A stretch of 64,000 bases of DNA from NCBI RefSeq assembly GCF_018141545.1, contig NZ_CP064356.1, forward strand, positions 3,423,001 through 3,487,000, read 5' to 3'. Made by a program: the position numbers and the translations under genes. Under the pieces are notes generated by a model. The model was given only the letters and a program-made list of their open reading frames with translations, made no database searches and was not told the origin of the DNA. Position 1 is the stretch's first letter. Every line of letters begins with the position of its first letter. Of the stretch, positions 1 through 11,801 are shown piece after piece. This DNA is from Miltoncostaea oceani. Its GTDB lineage: Bacteria > Actinomycetota > Thermoleophilia > Miltoncostaeales > Miltoncostaeaceae.

Positions 1-111
1 CCCTCATGTCTCGACGACCTGCCGCCCCCCTCATCGGCCGGCGGGCCCCGTCCCTGAGCGGCGCGGACGCCCTGGTCCTCAGATGCGGGGGCGCACCGCC
101 GATGACGGGGC

Positions 112-2187
112 GTGGGACGACTGCGCGACGCCATCGAACTGGCGCGGCTCGCCCGATGGCTGACCCCGTCGGCCGCCGCCGTGCTCCGCGCGCCCCGGAC
201 CCCCGCGGGCGGCGACGCCGGCGACCCCGTCACCCGCGCCGGGGCCGAGGTCGCGGCGGCGCTCGCGCCGTCCCCCCTCACCGATCCCACCGCCCCCACC
301 GGGACGGGTGAGCGCCTCGGCGACGCGCTGCTCCGCCACGGCCTGCTCGCGCCCGACGACCTCGACCGCGCCCTCGCGGCGCACCGCACCAGCGGGGAGC
401 GCATCGGCCGGGTGCTGCTCTCCATGGGGCTCGTGCGCCGCCAGGACCTGCACCGCGTGCTCGGGGAGATGTGGGGCATCGGGTTCTGCGACCTGACCCG
501 CACCGAGATCGACGAGCCGCTGCTGCGGTGCTTCTCGCCCGCGCGGATGGCCGCGGAGGGCTGGCTCCCCGTCGACCGCCGGGGCCGCGTCGTCTGGGTC
601 GCCACCGCCGAGCCACCCGACGCCCGGGTCCACGAGGCGCTGCGGGATGAGCTCGGCCACGCCGTCGAGGTGGTGTTCCTCGCGACGACCGAGTGGGACG
701 TCAACGCCGTCCTGCGGCGGGTGTTCGCGGAGAGCCTCGCCCACGAGGCGGCGAACGCCCTCTACGAGAGCGACCCGCTCGCGTCGGCCCGCCACCCGCT
801 CACCGGCGGCCAGCGGGCGACGATCGCCGGCGTCCTCGCGGGCCTCGCGACCGCGGCGCTCCTCTGGCCCGTCCTCACCGCCATCGTCCTGTGCTGCGCC
901 GCGAACCTCGGCTTCCTGGTCGCGGTCGGCTTCAAGCTCGTCACGGCCGTCGCCGGGTGGAGCACCGTGCGCCGCGGCGGGCCGGTCGCGGCGGCCCGCA
1001 TCCCCGACGACGAGCTGCCGATCTACACGGTGCTGGTGCCGGTCTTCGGGGAGGCCAACATCGTCGGCGGCCTCGTCGGCCACCTCCGCGCCCTCGACTA
1101 CCCGCAGGAGAAGCTCGAGATCCTGCTCCTGATGGAGGAGGAGGACACCGCCACCATCGAGGCGGCGCGCGCCGCCGACCCCCCGGACACCGTGAAGTTC
1201 GTGATCGTCCCGGCGGGGCGTCCCCAGACGAAGCCGCGCGCCTGCAACATGGGCCTCGTCTTCAGCCACGGCGAGTTCCTCGTCATCTACGACGCCGAGG
1301 ACCGCCCGGAGCCGGGCCAGCTGCGCGAGGCGGTCGCGGCGTTCCGCGCCGCGGGCGACGACCTCGTGTGCGTCCAGGCGCGCCTGAACTACTTCAACGC
1401 CAAGGAGAACCTCCTCACGCGGATGTTCACCCTGGAGTACTCGTGGTGGTTCGACTACATGCTCCCCGGCCTCGACCGGCTGCGGCTGCCGATCCCCCTC
1501 GGCGGCACCTCCAACCACTTCCGCACCGCGGTGCTGCGGCACCTCGGCGGCTGGGACGCGTGGAACGTCACCGAGGACGCCGACCTCGGCCTGCGCGCCG
1601 CGGCCGAGGGGTACCGCGTCGGGGTCATCCCCTCCACCACGTACGAGGAGGCCTGCGGCCGCTACTGGCCGTGGATCCGCCAGCGCACCCGGTGGATCAA
1701 GGGCTACATGCAGACCGGCCTCGTCCACACGCGACGGCCGATCCGCACGGCGCGCGCCGCCGGCGTGCGCGGCGTCGTCGGGCTGGTGCTGCTGATCCTC
1801 GGCACGCCGCTGACGTTCCTCGTCGCGCCCCTCATGTGGCTCGTGACGTTGATCTGGGCGACGCACCTCATCGGCGCCCCCGAGGTCCCCGACCTGCTGC
1901 CCGGCCCGATGGAGGTCGTCGGCGCGGTCAACCTCGTCGTCGGCAACGCCCTGATGGTGGCGTTGAACGCGATGGCCGTCGGCCGCCGCCGGATCCACCA
2001 CCTGCTGCCGTACGCGCTGCTGAACCCGCTCTACTGGTGCCTCCACTCCATCGCCGCGTGGCGGGCGCTCTACCAGCTGGTCCGCAACCCCTTCCACTGG
2101 GAGAAGACCCCGCACGGGCTGACGACCGAGGAGGCCGTCCTCGCCGTCGGGGGGAGCGCCGAGCAGAAGGCCCTCGCCCGGGCCTGA
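112..2187 (+). CDS. MshEN-domain glycosyltransferase family 2, membrane-bound
   Basis: Predicted processive polysaccharide-type glycosyltransferase of 691 aa. Residues about 65-205 form a GspE_N/MshEN-like pair of repeats (GERLGDALLRHGLL, GERIGRVLLSMGLV), a domain known to bind c-di-GMP. A hydrophobic hairpin (about 235-290) precedes a GT-A domain from about 305 that contains a DAED acidic motif near 394, TEDAD near 487 and QRTRW near 524. Three to four C-terminal membrane segments follow. This order matches NfrB-like, c-di-GMP-controlled synthases that export a glycan. The GTG start is the first start codon after an in-frame TGA, but there is no good SD, so the N-terminus is uncertain. No partner synthase gene lies downstream; the next gene is convergent. 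The sugar substrate cannot be told from sequence. Confidence 0.85.
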   Translation: MGRLRDAIELARLARWLTPSAAAVLRAPRTPAGGDAGDPVTRAGAEVAAALAPSPLTDPTAPTGTGERLGDALLRHGLLAPDDLDRALAAHRTSGERIGRVLLSMGLVRRQDLHRVLGEMWGIGFCDLTRTEIDEPLLRCFSPARMAAEGWLPVDRRGRVVWVATAEPPDARVHEALRDELGHAVEVVFLATTEWDVNAVLRRVFAESLAHEAANALYESDPLASARHPLTGGQRATIAGVLAGLATAALLWPVLTAIVLCCAANLGFLVAVGFKLVTAVAGWSTVRRGGPVAAARIPDDELPIYTVLVPVFGEANIVGGLVGHLRALDYPQEKLEILLLMEEEDTATIEAARAADPPDTVKFVIVPAGRPQTKPRACNMGLVFSHGEFLVIYDAEDRPEPGQLREAVAAFRAAGDDLVCVQARLNYFNAKENLLTRMFTLEYSWWFDYMLPGLDRLRLPIPLGGTSNHFRTAVLRHLGGWDAWNVTEDADLGLRAAAEGYRVGVIPSTTYEEACGRYWPWIRQRTRWIKGYMQTGLVHTRRPIRTARAAGVRGVVGLVLLILGTPLTFLVAPLMWLVTLIWATHLIGAPEVPDLLPGPMEVVGAVNLVVGNALMVALNAMAVGRRRIHHLLPYALLNPLYWCLHSIAAWRALYQLVRNPFHWEKTPHGLTTEEAVLAVGGSAEQKALARA

Positions 2188-2196
2188 GCATCAGGC
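2182..2196. terminator. Hairpin shared by convergent stop codons
   Basis: GCCTGA-GCA-TCAGGC is a perfect 6-bp stem with a 3-base loop. The TGA stop of the glycosyltransferase and the TGA stop of the convergent methyltransferase form the two arms. It probably acts as a bidirectional terminator. There is no T-tract. Confidence 0.45.
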
Positions 2197-2934
2197 GGGG
2201 CGGACCCCGTGGATGATCACGGCGCCGCCGAACGAGGGACGGCGCACGCGCAGCTCCGCGAGCCCCGCCTCGCGGTGCATGTCGAGCAGCGCGGGCAGGG
2301 GGTGGCGGGCGTAGAGGTCGGGGATCGAGCGGTGGAGGAACCGCCCGACGTGCCACCAGCGGCGGCCGCCCACCACGGCGCCGCCGGCGGGCAGGACCGC
2401 GCCCGTGTAGAGGCGCCACGCCGCCCGGGGCAGCGCCCGCGGCGGCACGCCGAACTCGAGGCTCGCGAACGGGGCGCCGGGACGCATCACGCGGACCAGC
2501 TCGCGCAGCGTCGCGAGGGGGTCGTCGACGTACCGCAGCAGGTACGTGACCGTCAGGCCGTCGAACGTCGCGTCGTCGAACGGGAGGTGCTCCGCCTCGC
2601 CCTCCAACAGCGTCACCCGCTGGGCGATGCCGGCCTCCTGCAGGCGCAGGCTCGCGGCGGCGAGCATGTGGGGGCTCTGGTCGATGCCCGTCACCCGGCA
2701 CCGGTGCGCCAGCACCAGCCGCTCGGCGACGGCGCCGGTGCCGGTCGCGACGTCGAGGACGTGGTCGTCGGGACCCACCGGGAGCCGCTGCACCAGGATC
2801 CGGTGCCAGCGCGGCTCCTGCCCCATCGACAGGAGCGCCGCGCGGCGGGAGTAGGCCGGGCCGGCGAGGCCCGCGAAGAGGTCGATCGCCTCGGGCTTGG
2901 CGGGAGGCGTGAACCCCCCGCGGCCCTCGCTCAG
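2191..2934 (-). CDS. UbiE/MenG-like SAM-dependent methyltransferase
   Basis: Class I methyltransferase. Motif I is VLDVATGTGAVAERL, followed by GIDQS (acidic post-II residue) and the typical LPFDDATFDGLTVTYLLRYVDD stretch. It resembles UbiE/MenG C-methyltransferases of quinone synthesis, but the substrate is not proven. The only ATG (2826) would remove the family-typical N-terminus, in which a phenylalanine-rich helix is followed by LLSMGQEPRWHR. That part is open in the same frame back to CTG at 2934, and no ATG, GTG or TTG lies between. CTG 2934 overlaps the TGA of the upstream thioredoxin gene as CTGA, the same four-base coupling used by most operons here, so I extend to it (247 aa). If ATG is used, the protein is 211 aa. 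Confidence 0.75.
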   Translation of the reverse strand: MSEGRGGFTPPAKPEAIDLFAGLAGPAYSRRAALLSMGQEPRWHRILVQRLPVGPDDHVLDVATGTGAVAERLVLAHRCRVTGIDQSPHMLAAASLRLQEAGIAQRVTLLEGEAEHLPFDDATFDGLTVTYLLRYVDDPLATLRELVRVMRPGAPFASLEFGVPPRALPRAAWRLYTGAVLPAGGAVVGGRRWWHVGRFLHRSIPDLYARHPLPALLDMHREAGLAELRVRRPSFGGAVIIHGVRPA

Positions 2935-3668
2935 TAGAGGGCCTGCGCCAGGCGGCGCCGGAAGCGCACCGACAGCGGGTGGTGCTCGCCGAGCTCCGCG
3001 AAGACGCCGAGCATGGCGCTGCGGAGGTCGTCGCGCAGGTCCGGGCCGGCGACGCGGACGGCGTCGAGCAGGTGGGTGAGGCCCTGCTCGTAGTCCCCCC
3101 GGCCGAGGGCGGCCATGCCGGCCGCGATGTCGGGCTGGTCGAGGCCGGTGAGCCGCACCCGGGACAGCAGCGCCGCGGCGCCCTGGTCGAATGCGACGGG
3201 CTCGAGCAGCGGGGCGACCTCCGCGGCGCGGTCGTCGGCGAGCAGGAGCCGCGCCAGGGCGGTGCGCGCCGCGACGTTCGCCGGCTCAGTCTCGACGGCC
3301 TCGCGCAGCGACGCCTCGTCGCCCGCGGCGATGAGCCGCTCGACGGCCGACGGGACGAGGCGGTCGAGGAACGCCTCGACGGCGGGGGCGGGCTGCATCC
3401 CGACGAACTCCGCGACGGGGGCGCCGTCGCGGAAGCCCTTGACGTAGGGGATGCTCATGACCCGGTAGGTCTGCGCGAGACCGGGGTTCGCGTCGATGTC
3501 GACCTCCGCGAGCAGGACGGCCCCGGCGCGGCGCTCCACGGCGGCCTCGATCACCGGCGCCAGCTGGCGGCACGGCCCGCACCACGCGGCCCAGAAGTCG
3601 ACGACGACCGGCAGCTCGCGTGAGCGCTCGATCACATCGACGTCGAACGTCGCCTCGGTCACATCCAC
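2931..3668 (-). CDS. Thioredoxin-TPR protein, YbbN/CnoX-like co-chaperone
   Basis: 245 aa. An N-terminal thioredoxin fold carries the full WCGPC active site (VDFWAAWCGPCRQLAP) and the cis-Pro loop MSIPYVKGF. A C-terminal helical region (about 120-245) has repeated Ala/Leu-rich pairs such as NVAARTALARLLLADDRAAEV, typical of the TPR part of YbbN/CnoX. Such proteins hold oxidised or unfolded clients, and the intact CxxC suggests redox activity as well. The GTG at 3668 is chosen because AGGGA lies 7 bases upstream; a second GTG six bases downstream is possible. A -10-like TACGGT (3705-3700) precedes it. The downstream methyltransferase is translationally coupled to it. Confidence 0.85.
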   Translation of the reverse strand: MDVTEATFDVDVIERSRELPVVVDFWAAWCGPCRQLAPVIEAAVERRAGAVLLAEVDIDANPGLAQTYRVMSIPYVKGFRDGAPVAEFVGMQPAPAVEAFLDRLVPSAVERLIAAGDEASLREAVETEPANVAARTALARLLLADDRAAEVAPLLEPVAFDQGAAALLSRVRLTGLDQPDIAAGMAALGRGDYEQGLTHLLDAVRVAGPDLRDDLRSAMLGVFAELGEHHPLSVRFRRRLAQALY

Positions 3669-3744
3669 GGTGCGTCCCTCCCGGTCGTTCCGAGGGGTCA
3701 CCGTAGCGGAGCCGCGGCGGGGGCGGCCCCGGGCGGTACGCGGG

Positions 3745-3972
3745 TCAGGCGGCGACCAGCTGCTGCGGCACCGGCGGGGCGCACCGCGGGCACGGCTGCC
3801 AGTGCGCGGCGAGGTAGCGCCACGGTCCGTGGACCACGTCGCGCACGCCGGGATCGCCCCGGTGGGGGGCGTCGATGCAGTCGTCGCGGTGGTAGCGGCC
3901 CCAGCCGCCGGCACTCATGCGACCCACGCAACCCGATTCGGCGGCCCCGGGCCGCCCGTCCATCTCCGTCAT
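3745..3972 (-). CDS. Small cysteine-containing protein, unknown function
   Basis: 75 aa, supported mainly by an excellent GAGGAGGGG Shine-Dalgarno sequence just before the ATG. It has four cysteines, two of them in a CPRC pair near the C-terminus (WQPCPRCAPPV), plus several His residues, so a small zinc-binding fold is possible. I do not recognise a family. It lies upstream of the thioredoxin-TPR gene on the same strand, with about 75 bases between them, and is divergent from the AraC-type regulator. Confidence 0.5.
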   Translation of the reverse strand: MTEMDGRPGAAESGCVGRMSAGGWGRYHRDDCIDAPHRGDPGVRDVVHGPWRYLAAHWQPCPRCAPPVPQQLVAA

Positions 3973-4165
3973 GTCCCCTCCTCGGGGGAGCGCGCGGCCC
4001 CTGCCGCGCCGTCTGTCCGTTTCTCCACGTTCGACTGTAGCGCGAGCCGACTTGAGGGGGCGCGCCACCGGATCGGGGTTACGCGGATCTTCACCATGGC
4101 GGGGTGGATTCACCGCGCCGGGCCGGAGCCCTCCCGGGCCACGGACCTCGGTCATACTCCGGCGC

Positions 4166-5185
4166 ATGGACGGCCGCGTGACCTGGCCGGCGCCCGACCC
4201 GCTGGGCGAGGCCCTGCACTTCCTGCGGATGGACGGCGCGTTCTACTGCCGCTCCGAGCTGACCGACCCGTGGGGACTGACCCTGCCGGCGATGCCGGGG
4301 TACCTGTGGTTCCACGTCGTCACGGCCGGCAGGGCGCTGCTGGAGGTCGCGGGCGCTCCCGCCGCGTGGCTCGGCCCCGGCGACGTCGCGCTCGTGCCCC
4401 AGGGCGACGGCCACGCGCTGCGCAGCGCCGACGGCGTCCCCGCCCCGGTCGTCACCGACCTCGACCTGGAGCGGCCGAGCGACCGCTACGAGGTCCTCCG
4501 CCACGGCGGCGGCGGCGCCCCGACCCTCCTGATCTGCGGCGCCGTGCGGTTCGACCACCCGATCGCCGACAACCTCACGGGGATCCTGCCGCGGACCGTG
4601 CACGTGGCGGCGGCGGACGGGCCGCGGGCGGCGCGCATGGGCGGCGTGCTCGACCTGATCGCGGCGGAGGCCGCCGACTTCCGGCCCGGCGGCGAGGCGG
4701 TCATCACCCGGCTCGCCGACGTGCTCGTCATCCAGGCGATCCGCACGTGGATCGAGACGGCCCCCGCCGCGCGGACGGGGTGGCTGGGTGCGCTGCAGGA
4801 CCGCCAGATCGGTCGGGCCCTCGCGCTCATCCACCGGGAGCCCGCGCGGCCGTGGACGGTCGCGTCGCTCGCGGACCGGCTCGCGATGTCGCGGTCGGCG
4901 TTCGCGGCGCGCTTCACCGCGCTCGTGGACGAGCCGGCGATGCAGTACGTGGCGCGGTGGCGCATGCAGCTCGCCCGGGACGCCCTCGCGACCGAGGCCG
5001 TGACGGTCGCCGAGCTCGCCGACCGGCTCGGCTACCGGTCGGAGGCGGCGTTCGCGCGGGCCTTCAAGCGCGTCGTCGGGGTCCCGCCGGGGACGGTGCG
5101 GCGCGACGGGCGGGCGCGCGCCCCGCGGGTCGCGTCGATCACCGGCGCACCCGTCCGGGTGCGCCGGCCCGCCCCCGACCCATGA
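4166..5185 (+). CDS. AraC-family regulator with N-terminal cupin domain
   Basis: 339 aa. The first about 200 residues are a cupin ligand-binding domain (HVVTAGRALLEVAG, then GPGDVALVPQGDGH), as in AraC regulators of the cupin_6/RclR type. The C-terminal 100 residues hold two helix-turn-helix motifs: WTVASLADRLAMSRSAFAARF and VTVAELADRLGYRSEAAFARAF. No known effector can be assigned. The ATG at 4166 has no SD but follows CATACT by exactly 7 bases, fitting the leaderless pattern of this window. Longer upstream reading frame is open but carries no protein-like sequence. Confidence 0.85.
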   Translation: MDGRVTWPAPDPLGEALHFLRMDGAFYCRSELTDPWGLTLPAMPGYLWFHVVTAGRALLEVAGAPAAWLGPGDVALVPQGDGHALRSADGVPAPVVTDLDLERPSDRYEVLRHGGGGAPTLLICGAVRFDHPIADNLTGILPRTVHVAAADGPRAARMGGVLDLIAAEAADFRPGGEAVITRLADVLVIQAIRTWIETAPAARTGWLGALQDRQIGRALALIHREPARPWTVASLADRLAMSRSAFAARFTALVDEPAMQYVARWRMQLARDALATEAVTVAELADRLGYRSEAAFARAFKRVVGVPPGTVRRDGRARAPRVASITGAPVRVRRPAPDP

Positions 5186-5265
5186 CCCCGACGCGACGCG
5201 GACGGCTCGGGTGCGCGCCGGCCCTCTATGGTGTCCGGTCGTCGTGAGTCACCGAGGGGGGACCG

Positions 5266-6948
5266 TTGTCCGACCAGTACATCTTCACCATGTACCGCCT
5301 GCGGCGGACGCACCCGCCGGACAAGGTGGTCCTCGACAACGTGTCGCTGTCGTTCATGCCGGGGGCGAAGATCGGCGTGCTCGGCGGCAACGGCGCCGGC
5401 AAGTCGACGCTGCTGCGGATCATGGCCCAGATCGACAAGGACTTCTCCGGTGACGCGGTGCTCGCCCCGGGGGCGACGGTCGGCCTGCTCCCCCAGGAGC
5501 CGGACCTCGACCCCACGAAGGACGTCCGCGGCAACGTCGAGGAGGGCGCCGCCGAGACGGTGGCGCTGCTGCGGCGCTTCGAGGACATCGGCGCGCGCCT
5601 GGGCGAGATGGAGCCCGACGAGATGGAGAAGGCGCTCGAGGAGTACGGAGAGCTGCAGGAGCAGATCGACAAGCTCGACGCGTGGGACCTCGACCGCAAG
5701 CTCGACGTCGCCATGGACGCCCTGCGGGTGCCGCCCGGCGACCAGGACGTGACGACCCTGTCGGGTGGCGAGCGGCGCCGGGTGGCGCTGTGCCGCCTGC
5801 TGCTCTCCCAGCCCGACCTGCTGCTCCTCGACGAGCCCACCAACCACCTCGACGCGGAGTCGGTGGCGTGGCTGGAGCGGCACCTCGAGGAGTACCCGGG
5901 GACCGTCGTCGCGGTCACCCACGACCGGTACTTCCTCGACAACGTCGCCGGCTGGATCCTCGAGCTGGACCGCGGCCGGGGCATCCCGTGGCAGGGCAAC
6001 TACTCGTCGTGGCTCGAGCAGAAGCGCATCCGGCTGGAGCACGAGGAGAAGACGGAGTCGGCGCGCCAGAAGGCCCTCGCCCGCGAGCTGGAGTGGGTGC
6101 GCAGCTCCCCGAAGGCCCGCCAGGCGAAGAGCAAGGCCCGCATCGCGAACTACGAGAAGCTCGTGGCGGAGGAGGGCGACCGCCGCCAGCGCACCGTCGA
6201 GATCCGCATCCCCGCCCCGCCCCGCCTCGGCGACCTGGTGCTCGAGGCGAAGAACCTCACGAAGGGCTTCGGCGACCGCCTGCTGATCGACGACCTCTCC
6301 TTCACCGTCCCGCCCGGCGCGATCGTCGGGGTGATCGGGGCGAACGGCGCCGGCAAGACGACGCTGTTCCGCATGATCTCCGGTCAGGAGCAGCCCGACG
6401 GCGGCTCCATCCGCCTCGCCGACGCCGTCCAGCTCGCCTACGTCGACCAGTCGCGCGACGACCTCGACCCGACGCGGACGGTGTGGCAGGAGGTCTCGAA
6501 CGACCAGGACATCATCAAGCTCGGCGGCACCGACGAGATGAACTCCCGGCAGTACGTCGCGTCGTTCAACTTCAAGGGCGGCGACCAGCAGAAGCCCGTC
6601 GGCCAGCTCTCCGGCGGTGAGCGCAACCGCGTCCACCTGGCGAAGCTCCTCGCCGGCGGCGGCAACCTGCTGCTCCTCGACGAGCCGACGAACGACCTCG
6701 ACGTCGACACCCTCCGCGCGCTGGAGGAGGCCATCGTCGCGTGGTCCGGCTGCGCCATGGTCACCTCCCACGACCGGTGGTTCCTCGACCGCGTCGCGAC
6801 CCACATCCTCGCCTTCGAGGGCGACAGCCAGGTGACGTGGTTCGAGGGCAACTTCCAGGAGTACGAGGACCACCGGCGCCGCACCCTCGGCGAGGAGGCC
6901 ACCCGGCCCCACCGCATCACCTACCGGAAGCTGCACGCCCCCGGGTGA
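5266..6948 (+). CDS. ettA: Energy-dependent translational throttle protein EttA (ABC-F)
   Basis: 560 aa soluble ABC-F ATPase that binds the ribosomal E site and gates the first elongation step according to ATP/ADP level. It has two nucleotide-binding domains: Walker [10 protein letters not shown] near residue 40 and GANGAGKTT near 360, signature motifs LSGGERRR and LSGGERNR, and Walker [16 protein letters not shown] and [15 protein letters not shown]. The charged interdomain linker (about 245-315) is the P-site-tRNA-interaction motif. There are no membrane segments. The start is TTG, chosen because a GA/GGGGGG-rich SD lies just upstream and the N-terminus ([13 protein letters not shown]) matches the family. 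TATGGT at 5227-5232 is a likely -10. Confidence 0.95.
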   Translation: MSDQYIFTMYRLRRTHPPDKVVLDNVSLSFMPGAKIGVLGGNGAGKSTLLRIMAQIDKDFSGDAVLAPGATVGLLPQEPDLDPTKDVRGNVEEGAAETVALLRRFEDIGARLGEMEPDEMEKALEEYGELQEQIDKLDAWDLDRKLDVAMDALRVPPGDQDVTTLSGGERRRVALCRLLLSQPDLLLLDEPTNHLDAESVAWLERHLEEYPGTVVAVTHDRYFLDNVAGWILELDRGRGIPWQGNYSSWLEQKRIRLEHEEKTESARQKALARELEWVRSSPKARQAKSKARIANYEKLVAEEGDRRQRTVEIRIPAPPRLGDLVLEAKNLTKGFGDRLLIDDLSFTVPPGAIVGVIGANGAGKTTLFRMISGQEQPDGGSIRLADAVQLAYVDQSRDDLDPTRTVWQEVSNDQDIIKLGGTDEMNSRQYVASFNFKGGDQQKPVGQLSGGERNRVHLAKLLAGGGNLLLLDEPTNDLDVDTLRALEEAIVAWSGCAMVTSHDRWFLDRVATHILAFEGDSQVTWFEGNFQEYEDHRRRTLGEEATRPHRITYRKLHAPG

Positions 6949-6956
6949 GCCACACT

Positions 6957-6993
6957 TTGCCTGTGCGTGACGCGCAATGTATTTTGCGTGTCA
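6957..6993 (+). promoter_or_regulatory. Promoter and operator of the wHTH-MNT gene
   Basis: A -35-like TTGCCT (6957-6962) and a -10-like TATTTT (6980-6985) are 17 bases apart. An inverted repeat, TGACGCGCAA (6968-6977) and TTGCGTGTCA (6984-6993), matches at 9 of 10 positions, covers the -10 and ends on the A of the start codon. Transcription would begin at or next to the ATG, giving a leaderless mRNA. The repeat is the obvious site for autorepression by the encoded winged-helix domain. Confidence 0.65.
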
Positions 6994-7604
6994 TGCATAG
7001 TCAGTTCGCGGTCGGCCTGCCGATCTTCCGCTCCGACGGCCAGGCCCGCCTGCTCTCGGTCCTCGTCCTCGACGAGGCCGGGACGTGGCGTTCCCTCAGC
7101 GAGCTGGGGCGCCTCACCGACCTCGCCCCGTCGTCCGTGATGCGCGAGGTGGACCGCCTCGAGTCGGCGGGGCTCGTCGAGACCGAGCGGGTCGGCAACG
7201 TCCGGCGGGTCCGCGCCGACCGCGGATCCCGCTTCCACGCCGACCTGCGCGGCCTGCTGCTCAAGGCCTACGGCCCCGAGCCCGTCCTCCGCGCGGCATT
7301 GTCCCCCGTCCGGGGCGTCCGGCAGGCGTACCTGTTCGGGTCCTGGGCCCGGCGTTCGCGGGATCCCGGCGACTCCGCCGAGGAACCACACGACCTCGAC
7401 CTGCTCGTCGTCGGCGATCCGCGACCCGAGGACGTCTACCGCGCCTGCGCCGAGGCGGAGGCGCAGCTCCATCTCGCCATCGACCCCGTCATCGTCAGCG
7501 AGGAGCAGTGGAGTGGCGCTGAGGAGACCGCGTCGATGCGCGGCTTCCTGGCCGCCGTCCGCGCCGACGCCCCGATCGCCCTCCTGGGTGACGAGCCGCG
7601 GTGA
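6993..7604 (+). CDS. Winged-helix/nucleotidyltransferase (MNT) protein, putative antitoxin
   Basis: 203 aa. Residues about 15-85 form a MarR/ArsR-like winged helix (LSELGRLTDLAPSSVMREVDRLESAGLVE). Residues about 100-200 form a minimal nucleotidyltransferase domain with AYLFGSWARRSRD and, after a short insertion, DLDLLVVGD, supplying the GS motif and the catalytic aspartates. MNT proteins next to HEPN genes are known antitoxins that AMPylate and silence the HEPN RNase (MntA/HepT). The following HEPN gene overlaps by GTGA. The winged helix adds a DNA-binding function that fits autoregulation through the palindrome at its start. The ATG at 6993 has no SD and is placed by the -10/N7 pattern. Confidence 0.8.
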   Translation: MHSQFAVGLPIFRSDGQARLLSVLVLDEAGTWRSLSELGRLTDLAPSSVMREVDRLESAGLVETERVGNVRRVRADRGSRFHADLRGLLLKAYGPEPVLRAALSPVRGVRQAYLFGSWARRSRDPGDSAEEPHDLDLLVVGDPRPEDVYRACAEAEAQLHLAIDPVIVSEEQWSGAEETASMRGFLAAVRADAPIALLGDEPR

Positions 7605-8022
7605 ACATCGACGACCTGGTCGCGGCGCGGCGACTGGAGCGCGTCCCGGCGGACCCGGCGGCGGCGCGGGAGCGCCTGGCGACCTGCCGCCGGCACCTGC
7701 GCTCGGCCGGCCTGATCGCCGAGGGGGACCCGGATGCGGCGTACGCGCCGCTCTACGACGCCGCGCGGACGGCCACCGCGGCTCACATGCTGGCGGCGGG
7801 TCTGCGCGCCCGCAATGCGCCGGGGGCCACGAGGCCACCGCGCAGTACGCCGCCCTGGCCCTCGATGTCGCCGCAGCGGGGGAGCTCGACCGCATGCGCC
7901 GGTTCCGGAACAGGATCGAGTACGGCACGACGCGCTTCTCGCCGGCGCAGGTCGCCGGGGACCTGGCGCATGCGACGGCGATCGTGGAGTGCGTGGAGAG
8001 CGACCTGCCGGGACCGCCCTGA
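7601..8022 (+). pseudogene. HEPN-domain protein (putative toxin), frameshifted
   Basis: A HEPN-like helical protein in two frames. The first part runs from GTG 7601 to the G run at 7822-7826 (AYAPLYDAARTATAAHMLAAGLRARN). The second, in another frame, continues GHEATAQYAALALDV and MRRFRNRIEYGTTRF, which carries the conserved R-N-x-x-x-Y core of SAV_6107-type HEPN proteins. Adding one G to the run of five joins the halves into a normal protein of about 140 aa. HEPN proteins are RNases or RNA-binding toxins controlled by the adjacent MNT protein. Either the toxin is inactivated or the assembly lacks a base; see the finding on G-run frameshifts. Confidence 0.7.
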
Positions 8023-8120
8023 TCCCGCCGGAGCGGCGAGGGGGCGCGACGGCGGTCGGGGGCGGGTCGCGCGGGCACGTGGGCGGGGGCACGCGGGCGG
8101 TGGGTGCGGCCCCGCTGCGG

Positions 8121-8147
8121 TAGGCTTTCCGGTCGGACTGCCGACCG
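8121..8147 (+). promoter_or_regulatory. acnA -10 region and leader palindrome
   Basis: TAGGCT (8121-8126) is a likely -10. Just after it lies a perfect 7-bp inverted repeat, CGGTCGG-ACTG-CCGACCG (8130-8147), which would sit at the very 5' end of the acnA transcript or act as an operator. The rest of 8023-8120 shows nothing recognisable. Confidence 0.35.
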
Positions 8148-8163
8148 CCCCGAGGAGACCGAA

Positions 8164-10857
<2,694 letters not shown>

Positions 10858-11801
10858 CTGTAGTCACCCGCAGCGTTGTTGACGGTTCCGGGTTGACGTA
10901 GCGAGGACCCCCGAGGGAGTTGTGGAGGTGACTAAGCCTTCCCAGCCCCAAGGGGGTCCTCATGGCTCACGCTAACGCCCGCCTCACCGTCCACGGAAGG
11001 ATGCTGCTGGTTCAGCGGGTGGTGGCCGGCCACCGGCCAGCCGATGCCGCCCACCAACTCGGATGCTCACGCGCCACCGCCTACAAGTGGCTGCGCCGCT
11101 TCCGTGAGGAGGGCCCCTCGGGCCTGGCCGACCGACCGAGCCGGCCGCATCGCTGCCCGCACCGCACCCCCCAAGCCACCGTGAGGCGCATCCTGTGGGC
11201 CCGGGCCACCCACCGCCGTGGCGCCGACTGGATCGGCGCTGAGCTCGGGGTGGCGGCCTCGACGGTGGGCCGGGTGATCGCCCGCCACCGCATGCCCCTC
11301 CTGCGCGACCTGGACGCCCTCACCGGGGAGCCCGTGCGCCAGGGGCCGGTCAGCCGGGTGCGCTACGAACGCGAACGGCCCGGTGAGCTGATCCACATCG
11401 ACGTCAAGAAGCTCGGGCGGATCCGGGAAGGCGGAGGCTGGCGGGCCGTTGGCCGGGCGGCGGCACCCTCGGCGCGGGGGACCCTGGGTTACGACTACGT
11501 CCACTCCGCCGTCGATGACCACTCACGGCTCGCCTACTCAGAGATCCACCCCGACGAGCGCGGAGTCACCTGCGCGGGGTTCCTCACCCGCGCCGCCGCC
11601 TTCTTCAACTCCCACGGCATCACCCGGATCGAGGCGGTGATGAGCGACAACGCCTTCTCGTACAGGCTCTCACGGGACTTCCAGGCCGCCCTCGCCGGCC
11701 TCGGCGCCCGCCACATCCTCATCCGCCCCCACTGCCCCTGGCAGAACGGGAAGGTCGAGCGGTTCAACCGCACCCTGCTCACCGAGATGCTTCTATCGGC
11801 G

